From positions 2,468,001 to 2,532,000 of the forward strand of contig NZ_CP075715.1 of assembly GCF_024584805.1 (NCBI RefSeq): a stretch of 64,000 nucleotides of DNA, given 5' to 3'. This DNA comes from Streptomyces sp. FIT100 (GTDB lineage Bacteria; Actinomycetota; Actinomycetes; Streptomycetales; Streptomycetaceae). The translations under genes were made by a program, and so were the position numbers. The notes beneath the pieces are model-generated. The model worked only from the letters and a program-made list of their open reading frames with translations, was not told where the DNA came from and did not search any database. Below are positions 28,392 to 39,944 of the stretch, in pieces (position 1 is the stretch's first letter; the number at the start of each line of letters is the position of its first letter).

Positions 28392-29123
28392 ATGGACGTC
28401 GCTTGGGAAGACTTCGGGTGGGAGCGGCTGGCGGACGGGGTCGGCCGCTGCCGCCTGCCCGTCTGGGACGCGACGGCCGGCGTGGTCGCCGGCGACGGTT
28501 CGGTGCTCCTCTACGACACGGGCTCGACGCTCCGCGAGGGCGCCGCCCTGCGCACCCGGATCGAGTCCCTCCTGGGCGGGCGCCGTGTGACCCATATCGC
28601 GCTCAGCCACCCCCACTTCGATCATGTGCTGGGCACGGCCGCGTTCTCCGCGGTGCGGGTCTACGGGGCGGTGGGCGTCGACCAGGTGCTCGTCCGCGAG
28701 CGGGACGCGCTGCGCGACGACGCCGTCCGGCACGGCCTGGCACCCGTCGACGCCGCGCGGGCCACGGACGTGCTGGTGGCGCCGCAGCACATGGTCTCCG
28801 GCGAGTGGACCCTGGACCTCGGCGGCAGGCAGGTCCTGCTCGCGAACGTCGGCCCCGGGCACACCGGGCACGACCTCGCCCTGCTCGTGCCCGGCACGGC
28901 CACCGAGCCCGAGATCGTCTTCTGCGGCGACCTGGTGGAGGAGTCGGGCGACCCGCAGGCGGGCCCCGACGCGATCCCCTCGCGGTGGCCCGCGGCGCTG
29001 GACCGGCTGCTGGCGCTGGGCGGCGAGGACGCGGTTTACGTACCGGGGCACGGCGCGGTGGTGGACGCGGCCTTCGTACGCGCTCAACGGGATGAGCTGG
29101 CCCGGCGGTTCGGGGTGTCGTAG
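28392..29123 (+). CDS. MBL-fold metallohydrolase
   Basis: Cytosolic metallo-beta-lactamase-fold hydrolase of 243 aa. Zinc motif H-P-H-F-D-H near 73-78, G-H-T-G-H-D near 158, and P-G-H-G-A-V near the end. Similar to glyoxalase-II or quorum-lactonase-like members, but the substrate cannot be told. Divergent from hrcA; the next gene (DUF3097) is on the same strand, 117 bp on. Confidence 0.88.
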   Translation: MDVAWEDFGWERLADGVGRCRLPVWDATAGVVAGDGSVLLYDTGSTLREGAALRTRIESLLGGRRVTHIALSHPHFDHVLGTAAFSAVRVYGAVGVDQVLVRERDALRDDAVRHGLAPVDAARATDVLVAPQHMVSGEWTLDLGGRQVLLANVGPGHTGHDLALLVPGTATEPEIVFCGDLVEESGDPQAGPDAIPSRWPAALDRLLALGGEDAVYVPGHGAVVDAAFVRAQRDELARRFGVS

Positions 29124-29134
29124 CGTCTGCGGAA

Positions 29135-29276
29135 TGCGCAGCCACAGCCCTGACCTCACCCCTCCGTGGCTGCGTCCTCCGGGGGCGCCCCCCGGCCCCC
29201 GGCAACGGCCGGTCCGAGCCCGTCCGCGAGAAGGAGCCCCGTGCGCAGCTACAGCCCTGACCTCACCCCTCCGTGG
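29135..29276. repeat. 35-bp direct repeat of the DUF3097 gene start
   Basis: Copies at 29135-29169 and 29242-29276 differ at one base. The second is the true 5' end of the DUF3097 gene; the first carries its own ATG (29134) in a different frame. Confidence 0.9.
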
Positions 29277-30041
29277 AAGCGGCGCGCGGCGGTGCCCGAG
29301 GTACCCGCCGAGCCGGATCTGGTCGTGGAGGAGGTCGCGACGGGCTTCTGCGGGGCGGTGATCGGCTGCGAGGCGGGGACGGTGACGCTGGAGGACCGCT
29401 TCGGCAAGCACCGGGTGTTCCCGCTGGAGCCACGGGGCTTTCTGCTGGAGGGCAAGGTCGTCACCCTGGTGCGGCCGGCCGCCGGCGCGCCGGCGCGGCC
29501 GGTGCGTACGGCCTCCGGCTCGCTCGCCGTCCCCGGCGCCCGGGCCAGGGTCGCCCGCGCGGGCCGCATCTATGTGGAGGGCCGGCACGACGCGGAGCTG
29601 GTCGAGAGGGTGTGGGGCGACGATCTGCGCATCGAGGGGGTGGTCGTCGAGTACCTGGAGGGCGTCGACGACCTGCCCGCCGTGGTCGCGGACTTCTCTC
29701 CGGCGGCCGACGCACGCCTGGGCGTGCTCGTCGACCACCTGGTGCCGGGCTCCAAGGAGTCCCGTATCGCGGCCTCCGTCACCGACCCGCATGTGCTGGT
29801 GGTCGGCCACCCGTACATCGATGTGTGGGAGGCGGTGAAGCCGTCCTCCCTCGGCATCCCGGCGTGGCCGTCCGTGCCGCTCGGGCAGGACTGGAAGACG
29901 GGTGTGTGCCGGGCTCTCGGCTGGCCGGACAACACGGGCGCGGCCTGGCAGCACATCCTGTCCCGGGTCGGCAGCTACAGGGACCTGGAGCCGGCGCTGC
30001 TCGGGAGGGTGGAGGAGCTGATCGACTTCGTCACGGCGTAG
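29241..30041 (+). CDS. DUF3097 family protein
   Basis: Conserved actinobacterial protein of 266 aa and unknown function. GTG start at 29241 preceded by AAGGAG. The sequence begins M-R-S-Y-S-P-D-L-T-P-P-W; the middle contains G-R-I-Y-V-E-G-R-H-D-A-E-L-V, which resembles a Toprim-like nucleotide or metal site (E and DxD-type acidic residues, V-V-G-H-P-Y-I-D). I infer possible nucleic-acid binding, not proven. Convergent with hemW. Confidence 0.85.
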   Translation: MRSYSPDLTPPWKRRAAVPEVPAEPDLVVEEVATGFCGAVIGCEAGTVTLEDRFGKHRVFPLEPRGFLLEGKVVTLVRPAAGAPARPVRTASGSLAVPGARARVARAGRIYVEGRHDAELVERVWGDDLRIEGVVVEYLEGVDDLPAVVADFSPAADARLGVLVDHLVPGSKESRIAASVTDPHVLVVGHPYIDVWEAVKPSSLGIPAWPSVPLGQDWKTGVCRALGWPDNTGAAWQHILSRVGSYRDLEPALLGRVEELIDFVTA

Positions 30042-30054
30042 GCGCGTCCGGCGT

Positions 30055-31287
30055 TCAGTCCACCAGGGCCCGGACGACGCCGTCCGCGAGGAGCCGCCCG
30101 CGCAGGGTGAGCACCGCGCGGCCAGCCTCGTACGGCCCGGGCTGCAGGAGCCCGTCGGCGAGGGCACGCCCGGACGCCTCCAGGCCCGCCGCGCGCAGCA
30201 GCGACAGCGGTACGCCTTCGCGCAGTCGCAGTTCGAGGAGGATGCGCTCGACGCGCTGGTCCTCGGCGGCGAGGACCTCCCGCCCGGCGCCCGGTGACCG
30301 TCCCTCCCCCAGGGCCGCCGCGTACGCCCCCGGATGCTTCACGTTCCACCAGCGCACGCCCCCGACGTGGCTGTGCGCGCCCGGCCCGGCTCCCCACCAG
30401 TCCGCGCCGCGCCAGTACAGCTCGTTGTGCAGGCAGCGCCCTGCCTCCGAGGTGGCCCAGTTCGAGACCTCGTACCAGGCGAAGCCCGCGCCCGACAGCA
30501 CGTCCTCGGCGATCAGATACCGGTCGGCGTGCACATCGTCGTCGGTCATCGGCACCTCGCCGCGCCGGATGCGCCGTGCGAGCTGCGTGCCCTCCTCGAC
30601 GATCAGCGCGTACGCGCTCACATGGTCGGGGCCGGCCGCGATCGCCGCGTCGAGCGAGGCCCGCCAGTCGTCGTCGGTCTCGCCCGGCGTGCCGTAGATC
30701 AGGTCCAGGTTCACGTGGTCGAAGCCCGCCGCGCGTGCCTCGGCGACGCATGCCTCGGGCCGTCCGGGCGTGTGTGTGCGGTCGAGCACCTTCAGCACGT
30801 GCTGCCGTGCGCTCTGCATGCCGAACGACACCCGGTTGAAGCCGCCCGCCCGCAGCTCCGCCAGATACGCGGGGTCGACGGACTCCGGGTTCGCCTCCGT
30901 GGTCACCTCGGCGTCGTCGGCGAGGCCGAACTCCTCCCGCACCGCGGCCAGCATCCGTACGAGGTCGGCGGCGGCCAGCAGCGTCGGCGTGCCGCCGCCC
31001 ACGAAGATCGTGCGCACCTGCCGCGGATCGTCGCCGAGCACCTTGCGGGCGAGCCGGATCTCCTCGACGAGGGTGTCGGCGTAGTTGTCGCGGGAGGCGA
31101 GCACACCGCCGCTGCCGCGCAGCTCGGTCGCGGTGTAGGTGTTGAAGTCGCAGTAGCCGCAGCGCGTGGCGCAGTACGGGACGTGCAGATAGAACCCGAG
31201 GGGCCGCTCGCCCGCGCCCGCGAGGGCGTGCGGGGGCAGCGCCCCGTCGTGGGGCATGGGCTCACCATCAGGCAGTACGGAAGGCAT
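30055..31287 (-). CDS. hemW: radical SAM heme chaperone HemW
   Basis: Coproporphyrinogen-III-oxidase-like protein, now known as a heme chaperone. The 410 aa include the radical SAM cluster C39-x3-C43-x2-C46 (Y-C-A-T-R-C-G-Y-C), G-G-G-T-P-T, and a C-terminal HemN-type domain. The extra HemN cysteine is absent, as in HemW. The start is set at 31287; an ATG at 31296 is possible. 27 bp downstream of the phosphatase gene. Confidence 0.93.
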   Translation of the reverse strand: MPSVLPDGEPMPHDGALPPHALAGAGERPLGFYLHVPYCATRCGYCDFNTYTATELRGSGGVLASRDNYADTLVEEIRLARKVLGDDPRQVRTIFVGGGTPTLLAAADLVRMLAAVREEFGLADDAEVTTEANPESVDPAYLAELRAGGFNRVSFGMQSARQHVLKVLDRTHTPGRPEACVAEARAAGFDHVNLDLIYGTPGETDDDWRASLDAAIAAGPDHVSAYALIVEEGTQLARRIRRGEVPMTDDDVHADRYLIAEDVLSGAGFAWYEVSNWATSEAGRCLHNELYWRGADWWGAGPGAHSHVGGVRWWNVKHPGAYAAALGEGRSPGAGREVLAAEDQRVERILLELRLREGVPLSLLRAAGLEASGRALADGLLQPGPYEAGRAVLTLRGRLLADGVVRALVD

Positions 31288-31314
31288 ACGCCCCATTGTC
31301 CGCTACCGCGGAGG

Positions 31315-33297
31315 TCACCTGGCCTGGAGCACCAGCAGGGCGAGGTCGTCGCCCGGCGGGGTGTCGGCGAAGGTGTGCACCGCCTGCCTTATGCGGTCGG
31401 CGACGCTCTGCGCGCTGAGCCCGGCGCACTCGGCGAAGGCCCGCGCCAGCCCGTCGCCGTCGTCGAACATGCGCTGCCCGGAGCGCCGCTCGGTGACCCC
31501 GTCGGTGACGCAGAGCAGCGTGTCGCCGGGTTCCAGTTCGAAAGTCCGACTCTCGTACGCGGCGTCGTCGACGACCCCGAGGAGCAGCTGGGAGGTGGCG
31601 GCCGGGCGGACCGTTCCGTCGGGGCGCAGCAGCAGCGGGAGCGGGTGACCGGCGCAGGCGAGGGTGCAGCGGACGCCGTGGCCGCCGGGGAGCGGCGTGA
31701 GCTCCCCGTACAGGAGGGACAGGAAGCGCGGCTGCGGCTGGTCGTACGCGGCGCTCTCGTAGGCGGCCGCGTCCCCCGCCGAACCGGCCACCATGAGCGC
31801 GGCCGCCTCTGCCGCCTCGGTGGCCTCGTCCAGGAGGAGGCCGTTCAGCCGGTCCAGGACGTCGCCGACCTGGTAGCCCTCGCGGGCGAGGAGACGCAGC
31901 CAGGGGCGGGCGAGGCCGGTGACGACGGCGGCCTCGGGGCCGCTGCCCTGGACGTCGCCGAGCATGAAGCACCAGCGACCGCCGCTGCCCGCGGGAAAGA
32001 TGTCGTAGAAGTCGCCGCCCGCGAGGCCCTCGTCGCTGGGCTCGTAGACGAGCGAGCTGTCGACGCCCGGGATCTGTGCGACCTGGGCGGGCAGCAGTCC
32101 GCGCTGGAGCACCCGGCTGATGGTGGCCTGCCGGGTGTAGGCGCGGGCGGCGCCGATCGCGAGGCCCACGCGGCGGGCGAAGTCCTCGATCAGCGGGGTG
32201 GCTTCGGCGGGGACGCCGGCGCCGGGGACGCCGGGGGCGCCGTGACGTCCGAGCAGCAGCACGCCGAGGCGCCGTGCGCCGGCGGTCAGCCGGAAGGCCA
32301 CGGCGCTGCCTCCCGGGCCCGCCTCGCCTTCCGCGGTCTCGGGCCATGCGACGGGGACGGTGACGGCCGTGCCGCGCACGTCGTCCGCCAATGACGGCGG
32401 ATTCTTCAGCAGGGCCGTGCGCAGGCTCTCGGTGACGGACTCGTCGGCGTGCCACACCCTCGCCAGCCGGGGCGCGGGTCCCGCCTCGCCGTCCAGCCAG
32501 ACGGCGCACCAGTCGGCGAGCCGGGGCACCAGGAGCTGACCGGCCAGCGCCGTGACCATGTCCTCGTCGAGCTGCCCGGCGAGCAGGTCGGACGCCTCGG
32601 CGAGGAACGACAGTGCGCCCCTGCCGGTCCAGTCGCGTTCGTCCTTGACCGCCCTGCGCGGCACCGGGGCGAGCAGTTCGGCCAGCGGCCCGCGCTGGGC
32701 CAGGCCCGCCAACCCCGCCGCTCCCGCCATCCCCGCCGCTCCCGCCCGGCTCGTCCCGCCGTTCGCGCCGGCCGGGCCTGTGGCGCCGCCGCCGTCGAGG
32801 GCGAGCCGCGCCCAGACCGTCTTGAGCCCCGGGCGGTAGGTGATCCCCCAGGACCGGGCCAGCGCGGCGACGAGATGCAGCCCGCGCCCGTACTCGGGCT
32901 CTCCCGACGCGGCGCCGGGGTCAGGCGCGTCGGCGCGCACCGCCCGCGTCGGATGGTGGTCGGACACCTCGACGACGAGCGAGGCCGGGTCGTCGTCGCC
33001 GGCCCCGTCGAGGCGTACGAGGACCTTCACGCCGGTCCCGGCGTGGACGACGGCGTTGGTGACCAGCTCGCTCACGACGAGCACGGCGTCGTCGGCGAGC
33101 CGGTCCGCCCCGCGCGTGGCCACCATCCCCAGCCGGGTCCAGTCCGCGAGCGCGCCCCGGACGAACCGCCGGGCGGCGGACGCCGCCGACGGGTTCCCGG
33201 CCAGGCTGGTGCGTGCCACGGCCCGCGCGTCGCCGCGCTGGGAGAGCAGGTGCACCGAGCGGTGAGTGGTCTCCTGCTGGATCGGAACGGACCCCAC
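31315..33297 (-). CDS. SpoIIE-family protein phosphatase with ATPase (anti-sigma-like) domain
   Basis: Regulatory protein of 660 aa. GTG start at 33297, seven bases after GGAG. Order: RsbW-like HATPase (36-168; N81 in S-E-L-V-T-N-A-V-V-H, D113, G-R-G-L-H-L-V at 137), a Gly/Ala linker (about 169-200), a GAF-like sensor region, and a PP2C/SpoIIE phosphatase with G-G-D-F-Y-D-I-F, G-D-V-Q-G-S-G and D-D-L-A-L. Such proteins phosphorylate or dephosphorylate anti-sigma antagonists in stress or development. No partner sigma factor lies in this window. Confidence 0.9.
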   Translation of the reverse strand: MGSVPIQQETTHRSVHLLSQRGDARAVARTSLAGNPSAASAARRFVRGALADWTRLGMVATRGADRLADDAVLVVSELVTNAVVHAGTGVKVLVRLDGAGDDDPASLVVEVSDHHPTRAVRADAPDPGAASGEPEYGRGLHLVAALARSWGITYRPGLKTVWARLALDGGGATGPAGANGGTSRAGAAGMAGAAGLAGLAQRGPLAELLAPVPRRAVKDERDWTGRGALSFLAEASDLLAGQLDEDMVTALAGQLLVPRLADWCAVWLDGEAGPAPRLARVWHADESVTESLRTALLKNPPSLADDVRGTAVTVPVAWPETAEGEAGPGGSAVAFRLTAGARRLGVLLLGRHGAPGVPGAGVPAEATPLIEDFARRVGLAIGAARAYTRQATISRVLQRGLLPAQVAQIPGVDSSLVYEPSDEGLAGGDFYDIFPAGSGGRWCFMLGDVQGSGPEAAVVTGLARPWLRLLAREGYQVGDVLDRLNGLLLDEATEAAEAAALMVAGSAGDAAAYESAAYDQPQPRFLSLLYGELTPLPGGHGVRCTLACAGHPLPLLLRPDGTVRPAATSQLLLGVVDDAAYESRTFELEPGDTLLCVTDGVTERRSGQRMFDDGDGLARAFAECAGLSAQSVADRIRQAVHTFADTPPGDDLALLVLQAR

Positions 33298-33440
33298 GCT
33301 TCGGCTCCTGTCCGGCTCTGGCGCGCCCGTGAACGAACTGAGGACACGGACAGAGTGACAGAAAGATTCCGCGCATAAGCGCCGAGTCATCGAAGTGCCT
33401 GGACACGGGCACACCCGGATGAGCGAATTCCGCATTGCTC

Positions 33441-33490
33441 CACGGCACGGAGGCGGTCGCGACATGCTCCGCGACCGCCTCCGTGCCGTG
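33441..33490 (-). terminator. terminator after the acyl-CoA ligase gene
   Basis: Long near-perfect hairpin (arms begin CACGGCACGGAGGCGGTCGC), 12 bp beyond the stop codon at 33503. Confidence 0.9.
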
Positions 33491-33502
33491 ACGAGTGGCG
33501 GG

Positions 33503-35392
<1,890 letters not shown>

Positions 35393-35558
35393 GACATCCT
35401 CCGGGCCTGCTGCGGCTTTGCTGCACGACTGTGCACGTCTCTGCACGCGTGGCTGTCTGCATCTGGACGAATGATTGGTTGCACGAGTGACTGACTGGCT
35501 GGACTGACTGGCTTGGAGACGGCTGGCTGAAGGCACCGGTCGCCACCGCCGCGATTGT

Positions 35559-35573
35559 TTAACTCGCGAGTAA
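35559..35573. promoter_or_regulatory. palindrome TTAACTCGCGAGTAA, putative TetR-type operator
   Basis: Perfect ACTCGCGAGT core with near-symmetric flanks, 167 bp upstream of the acyl-CoA ligase start. The shape fits TetR-family operators of fatty-acid genes. No regulator gene is adjacent. Confidence 0.55.
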
Positions 35574-35645
35574 CCACCGAGCCTGATCAGGGTAGAGCGC
35601 CCGGCTCCGCCACGTAAGAGGCCGCGGGCTGCCGCTTCATAACGA

Positions 35646-35677
35646 ACAGGCCCCCGCGCCGGAGCGCAGGGGCCTGT
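35646..35677 (-). terminator. terminator after lepA
   Basis: Hairpin with 12-13-bp arms around CAGGCCCCCGCG and CGCAGGGGCCTG. Confidence 0.85.
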
Positions 35678-35763
35678 GGGATGTGGCGGCCGAATGGGGC
35701 GATCGGCGCTTCCAAGGTGCCCGACGGTGATCACACCGCCACTCTGCCGCACCTTCCCGCCGG

Positions 35764-37635
35764 TTACTTCTTGGTCTTGCCGCCCGCGGAGTCGTCACTG
35801 GAGAGCACCGCGATGAACGCCTCCTGCGGAACCTCCACGGAACCGACCATCTTCATCCGCTTCTTGCCCTCCTTCTGCTTCTCCAGCAGCTTCCGCTTAC
35901 GGGAGATGTCACCGCCGTAGCACTTGGCGAGGACGTCCTTGCGGATGGCGCGGATGGTCTCGCGGGCGATGACCCGGGAGCCGATGGCGGCCTGGATCGG
36001 CACCTCGAAGGCCTGCCGCGGGATGAGCTCCCTGAGCTTGGCGACGAGCCGCACACCGTAGGCGTACGCCGCGTCCTTGTGGGTGATCGCCGAGAACGCG
36101 TCGACCTTGTCGCCGTGCAGCAGGATGTCGACCTTCACCAGCTGGGCGCCCTGCTCGCCGGTGGGCTCGTAGTCGAGCGAGGCGTAGCCGCGGGTCTTGG
36201 ACTTCAGCTGGTCGAAGAAATCGAAGACGATCTCGGCCAGGGGGAGGGTGTAGCGGATCTCGACCCGGTCCTCGGAGAGGTAGTCCATGCCGAGCAGCAC
36301 ACCGCGGCGGTTCTGGCAGAGCTCCATGATCGAGCCGATGAACTCGCTCGGCGCGAGGATCGTCGCCCGCACGACCGGCTCGAAGACCTCGTCGATCTTG
36401 CCCTCGGGGAACTCGCTCGGGTTGGTGACGATGTGCTCGCCGCCGTCCTCCATGACCACCCGGTAGACCACGTTCGGCGCGGTCGCGATCAGGTCGAGGC
36501 CGAACTCGCGCTCCAGCCGCTCGCGGATCACGTCGAGGTGGAGCAGACCGAGGAAGCCGACGCGGAAGCCGAAGCCGAGCGCGGCGCTGGTCTCCGGTTC
36601 GTAGACGAGGGCGGCGTCGTTGAGCTGCAGCTTGTCCAGGGCGTCACGCAGCTCCGGGTAGTCCGAGCCGTCCAGCGGGTAGAGGCCGGAGAACACCATC
36701 GGCTTGGGGTCCTTGTAGCCGCCGAGGGCCTCGGTGGCGCCCTTGTGCAGGGTCGTGATGGTGTCACCGACCTTGGACTGGCGGACGTCCTTCACACCGG
36801 TGATGAGGTAGCCGACCTCGCCGACGCCGAGACCGTCGGCCGGGAGCATCTCCGGGGAGTTGGTGCCGATCTCCAGCAGCTCGTGCGTGGCGCCGGTGGA
36901 CATCATCCTGATGCGCTCGCGCTTGTTCAGCTGGCCGTCGATGACTCGTACGTAGGTGACGACGCCGCGGTAGGAGTCGTAGACGGAGTCGAAGATCATC
37001 GCGCGGGCGGGGGCGTCCTTGACACCGACCGGTGCGGGAACGTCCTTGACGACGCGGTCGAGCAGCGCCTCCACCCCCAGGCCCGTCTTGGCCGAGACCT
37101 TGAGCACGTCGGAGGGGTCGCAGCCGATGAGGTTCGCGAGCTCCTCGGAGAACTTCTCGGGCTGCGCGGCCGGCAGGTCGATCTTGTTGAGGACCGGGAC
37201 GATGGTGAGGTCGTTCTCCATCGCGAGATAGAGGTTGGCCAGCGTCTGCGCCTCGATGCCCTGGGCGGCGTCCACCAGCAGGACCGTGCCCTCGCAGGCG
37301 GCGAGCGAGCGCGACACCTCGTAGGTGAAGTCGACGTGCCCCGGGGTGTCGATCATGTTGAGGATGTGGGTGCTGCCCTGACCCTCGCCCGTGGTGGGCG
37401 CCCACGGCAGACGAACCGCCTGGGACTTGATCGTGATGCCGCGCTCACGCTCGATGTCCATACGGTCGAGGTACTGAGCGCGCATCTGCCGCTGCTCGAC
37501 CACGCCGGTCAGCTGGAGCATCCGGTCGGCAAGCGTGGACTTGCCGTGGTCGATGTGCGCGATGATGCAGAAGTTGCGGATCAGCGCCGGGTCGGTACGG
37601 CTCGGCTCGGGCACATGCATAGGGGTCGCGGGCAC
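35764..37635 (-). CDS. lepA: translation elongation factor 4 (LepA)
   Basis: Ribosomal GTPase of 623 aa acting in translation initiation or back-translocation. GTG start at 37635 after AGGA. G1 [10 protein letters not shown]3 D-T-P-G-H-V-D-F, G4 N-K-I-D, domains II and III, and the LepA-specific C-terminus rich in K/R ([18 protein letters not shown]). Divergent from rpsT. Confidence 0.97.
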   Translation of the reverse strand: MPATPMHVPEPSRTDPALIRNFCIIAHIDHGKSTLADRMLQLTGVVEQRQMRAQYLDRMDIERERGITIKSQAVRLPWAPTTGEGQGSTHILNMIDTPGHVDFTYEVSRSLAACEGTVLLVDAAQGIEAQTLANLYLAMENDLTIVPVLNKIDLPAAQPEKFSEELANLIGCDPSDVLKVSAKTGLGVEALLDRVVKDVPAPVGVKDAPARAMIFDSVYDSYRGVVTYVRVIDGQLNKRERIRMMSTGATHELLEIGTNSPEMLPADGLGVGEVGYLITGVKDVRQSKVGDTITTLHKGATEALGGYKDPKPMVFSGLYPLDGSDYPELRDALDKLQLNDAALVYEPETSAALGFGFRVGFLGLLHLDVIRERLEREFGLDLIATAPNVVYRVVMEDGGEHIVTNPSEFPEGKIDEVFEPVVRATILAPSEFIGSIMELCQNRRGVLLGMDYLSEDRVEIRYTLPLAEIVFDFFDQLKSKTRGYASLDYEPTGEQGAQLVKVDILLHGDKVDAFSAITHKDAAYAYGVRLVAKLRELIPRQAFEVPIQAAIGSRVIARETIRAIRKDVLAKCYGGDISRKRKLLEKQKEGKKRMKMVGSVEVPQEAFIAVLSSDDSAGGKTKK

Positions 37636-37744
37636 GCAGGGTCCTGATTCTTGAGCGCCGGGCGCTCGTGTCTCGGGTCGATGTCGGACGTGTCGGATCG
37701 ATACGCAGCCTCCATGGTCCCACGCCTGCGGGGCTGCGCCCGGT

Positions 37745-37774
37745 TTGGGCCGGTCGCACGGCGGCTGGTAGCCT
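37745..37774 (+). promoter_or_regulatory. putative rpsT promoter
   Basis: TTGGGC (37745-37750) and TAGCCT (37769-37774) separated by 18 bp, about 75 bp upstream of the rpsT start; fits the housekeeping Streptomyces promoter pattern. Confidence 0.55.
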
Positions 37775-37848
37775 GGGCAGCTGTGTCTCTTGCCCTCTCA
37801 GCCTGAGACACACCCCTGGAAAAACATCGAACCTGAAAAGGCTCTTTC

Positions 37849-38115
37849 GTGGCGAACATCAAGTCCCAGATCAAGCGGAACAAGACGAACGAGAAGGCGC
37901 GCCTGCGTAACAAGGCCGTCAAGTCCTCGCTCAAGACCGCGATCCGCAAGGCCCGTGAGGCTGCCGCCGCGGGTGACGTCGAGAAGGCCACCGTGGCCGC
38001 TCGCGAGGCGTCCCGCAAGCTCGACAAGGCTGTCTCGAAGGGTGTCATCCACAAGAACGCCGCCGCCAACAAGAAGTCGGCGCTGGCGTCCAAGGTTGCC
38101 TCCCTCCAGGGCTGA
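37849..38115 (+). CDS. rpsT: 30S ribosomal protein S20
   Basis: Basic protein of 88 aa binding 16S rRNA. N-terminus [11 protein letters not shown] and helical K/A/R-rich body are typical of S20. GTG start. Divergently transcribed from lepA, the usual arrangement in Actinobacteria. Confidence 0.98.
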   Translation: MANIKSQIKRNKTNEKARLRNKAVKSSLKTAIRKAREAAAAGDVEKATVAAREASRKLDKAVSKGVIHKNAAANKKSALASKVASLQG

Positions 38116-38619
38116 GCACTCCTTGAAGTACCCCGGCGAAATCCCCACTCGGGATGACGCGCCGGACGACTTGATCGCCGGAACGGACCAGGCGGGCCCT
38201 CTCTTCCGCCCCTGACCGGCACCCCCGGGTCTGCACGCGGCCTGCGTTCGCCACGCGGGTGCGGACCCCCTGCTCTACCCGAAGGCCCCGCCTCCGTCCT
38301 TCCCCAGGACGTCGGGCGGGGCCTTCGGCGTGCACGGGGAACCGTGCACGGGAGCCGATTACGGAGCTGGGGTCCGGACGGGGCATTGACGGGGTCGGGA
38401 CGAGGTCGGGACGGGGTCAGTCGCGGGCGGCGACCGGGGCCTCGGCCAGAGGACCGGCCCCGGTCACGGGCGCGCTTGGCGCGGCGGCACGGACGCCCAC
38501 CCTCGTACAGGGCCGCACTCGGACGTACTCAGGCGCACTCGGGCGTACTCGGGCGTCCGGCAACGCCGCGAAGCGCCGTGCCGGGCGTCGCGAGCCGGTG
38601 AGCCTTTCCGGTCAGGGCA
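38116..38619. other. intergenic stretch between converging rpsT and holA
   Basis: No gene supported. Holds the rpsT terminator (38279-38328), an 11-bp GGTCGGGACG-type repeat near 38390-38420, and four 10-bp GTACTCGGGC-type units near 38514-38553. Confidence 0.75.
38279..38328 (+). terminator. terminator after rpsT
   Basis: 14-bp perfect stem (CCGAAGGCCCCGCC and complement) with a 22-base loop. Confidence 0.85.
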
Positions 38620-39615
38620 CTAGCGCTGGCCGTGTCGGGAGCGGGCCGCGTGGGCGATCGTGACCACGGCCTTCTCCAGCGCGTACTCCGGATCGTCCCC
38701 GCCGCCCTTGACGCCCGCGTCCGCCTCGGCCACCGCCCGCAGGGCGATAGCCACCCCGTCCGGTGTCCAGCCGCGCATCTGCTGCCGCACCCGGTCGATC
38801 TTCCACGGCGGCATGCCCAGCTCACGCGCAAGATCGGCGGGCCGCCCGCCCCGTGCGGAGGAGAGCTTGCCGATCGCCCGCACCCCCTGGGCCAGCGCGC
38901 TGGTGATCAGCACCGGAGCGACGCCCGTCGACAGGGACCACCTCAGCGCCTCCAGCGCCTCCGCTGTACGCCCCTCCACCGCCCGGTCGGCGACGGTGAA
39001 ACTGGAGGCTTCCGCGCGCCCCGTGTAGTACCGCCCGACGACCGCCTCGTCGATCGTCCCGTCCACGTCCGCGACGAGCTGCGACACCGCGCTCGCCAGC
39101 TCCCGCAGATCACTGCCGATGGAGTCGACCAGCGCCTGGCATGCTTCCGGCGTCGCCGACCGCCCCAGCGCCCGGAACTCGGACCGCACGAACGTCAGCC
39201 GCTCAGCCGGCTTCGTCGTCTTGGGACATGCCACCTCGCGCGCGCCCGCCTTGCGCGCCGCGTCCAGCAGGCCCTTCCCCTTCGCCCCGCCGGCGTGCAG
39301 CAGGACCAGGGTGATCTCATCGGCGGGCGCTTCGACGTACGCCTTGATGTCCTTGACCGTGTCGGCGGACAGATCGTGCGCGTTGCGCACCACGACGACC
39401 TTGCGCTCCGCGAAGAGCGAGGGGCTCGTCAGCTCGGCGAGCGTGCCCGGCTGGAGCTGGTCCGGGGCGAGGTCGCGCACATCCGTGTCCGCGTCCGCGG
39501 CCCTCGCCGCCTCCACGACCTGCCGCACGGCGCGGTCCAGCAGCAGATCCTCCTGGCCCACGGCGAGCGTGACGGGGGCGAGGGGGTCGTCGTTGGTGTT
39601 CTTCCTGGTGGCCAT
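38620..39615 (-). CDS. holA: DNA polymerase III subunit delta
   Basis: Clamp-loader subunit that opens the sliding clamp. 331 aa from the ATG at 39615. N-terminal A-V-G-Q-E-D-L-L-L-D-R-A-V and mid-region V-V-V-V-R-N-A-H-D-L are typical of the delta fold; the C-terminal A-L-E-K-A-V-V-T-I-A-H completes it. Placed beside rpsT and comEC as in other Streptomyces. Confidence 0.93.
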   Translation of the reverse strand: MATRKNTNDDPLAPVTLAVGQEDLLLDRAVRQVVEAARAADADTDVRDLAPDQLQPGTLAELTSPSLFAERKVVVVRNAHDLSADTVKDIKAYVEAPADEITLVLLHAGGAKGKGLLDAARKAGAREVACPKTTKPAERLTFVRSEFRALGRSATPEACQALVDSIGSDLRELASAVSQLVADVDGTIDEAVVGRYYTGRAEASSFTVADRAVEGRTAEALEALRWSLSTGVAPVLITSALAQGVRAIGKLSSARGGRPADLARELGMPPWKIDRVRQQMRGWTPDGVAIALRAVAEADAGVKGGGDDPEYALEKAVVTIAHAARSRHGQR

Positions 39616-39669
39616 CGCGGTCCAGCATCGCACGGGGCACGGACACCGGCCGCACCCCCGCGGGCAGGG

Positions 39670-39921
39670 CTACGGCTTCTCCCGCCAGCCGTCCCAGTCC
39701 GCGACGAGCTCGTCCAGCGCGGCCGCGTCCAGCCGGCCCTCCGGATCCTCGACGACCACCAGCCACTGGGCGTCCTCGGCGTCGTCCTCACCCGCCAGCG
39801 CGTCCCGGACCAGCCGAGGCTCGTCGGCCACGGCGAACCGGTCCCCCACGGTCTTGGCCACCTCCTCCGCGGCCTCGCGGTCGGGCAGCACCAGCACATG
39901 TCTCACATCGTCCACCGCCAC
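39670..39921 (-). CDS. small acidic conserved protein
   Basis: Protein of 83 aa, Asp/Glu-rich. Start taken at the GTG at 39921, with GGAGG about ten bases upstream; a GTG two codons later is possible. Alternating V-L-V-L strand and acidic helices suggest a small alpha/beta fold. No recognised domain. Sits between the arylamine N-acetyltransferase and holA genes on the same strand. Confidence 0.65.
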   Translation of the reverse strand: MAVDDVRHVLVLPDREAAEEVAKTVGDRFAVADEPRLVRDALAGEDDAEDAQWLVVVEDPEGRLDAAALDELVADWDGWREKP

Positions 39922-39944
39922 ATTGTGCCGTCCTCCGGGACCCC

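Larger units (their letters stand above)
35393..35763. other. intergenic stretch between the acyl-CoA ligase and lepA genes
   Basis: No gene supported. The first 140 bp hold loose repeats of GACTG/GGCTG and TGCAC words, less GC-rich than the surroundings. A palindrome at 35559-35573 and the lepA terminator at 35646-35677 are listed separately. Confidence 0.7.
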
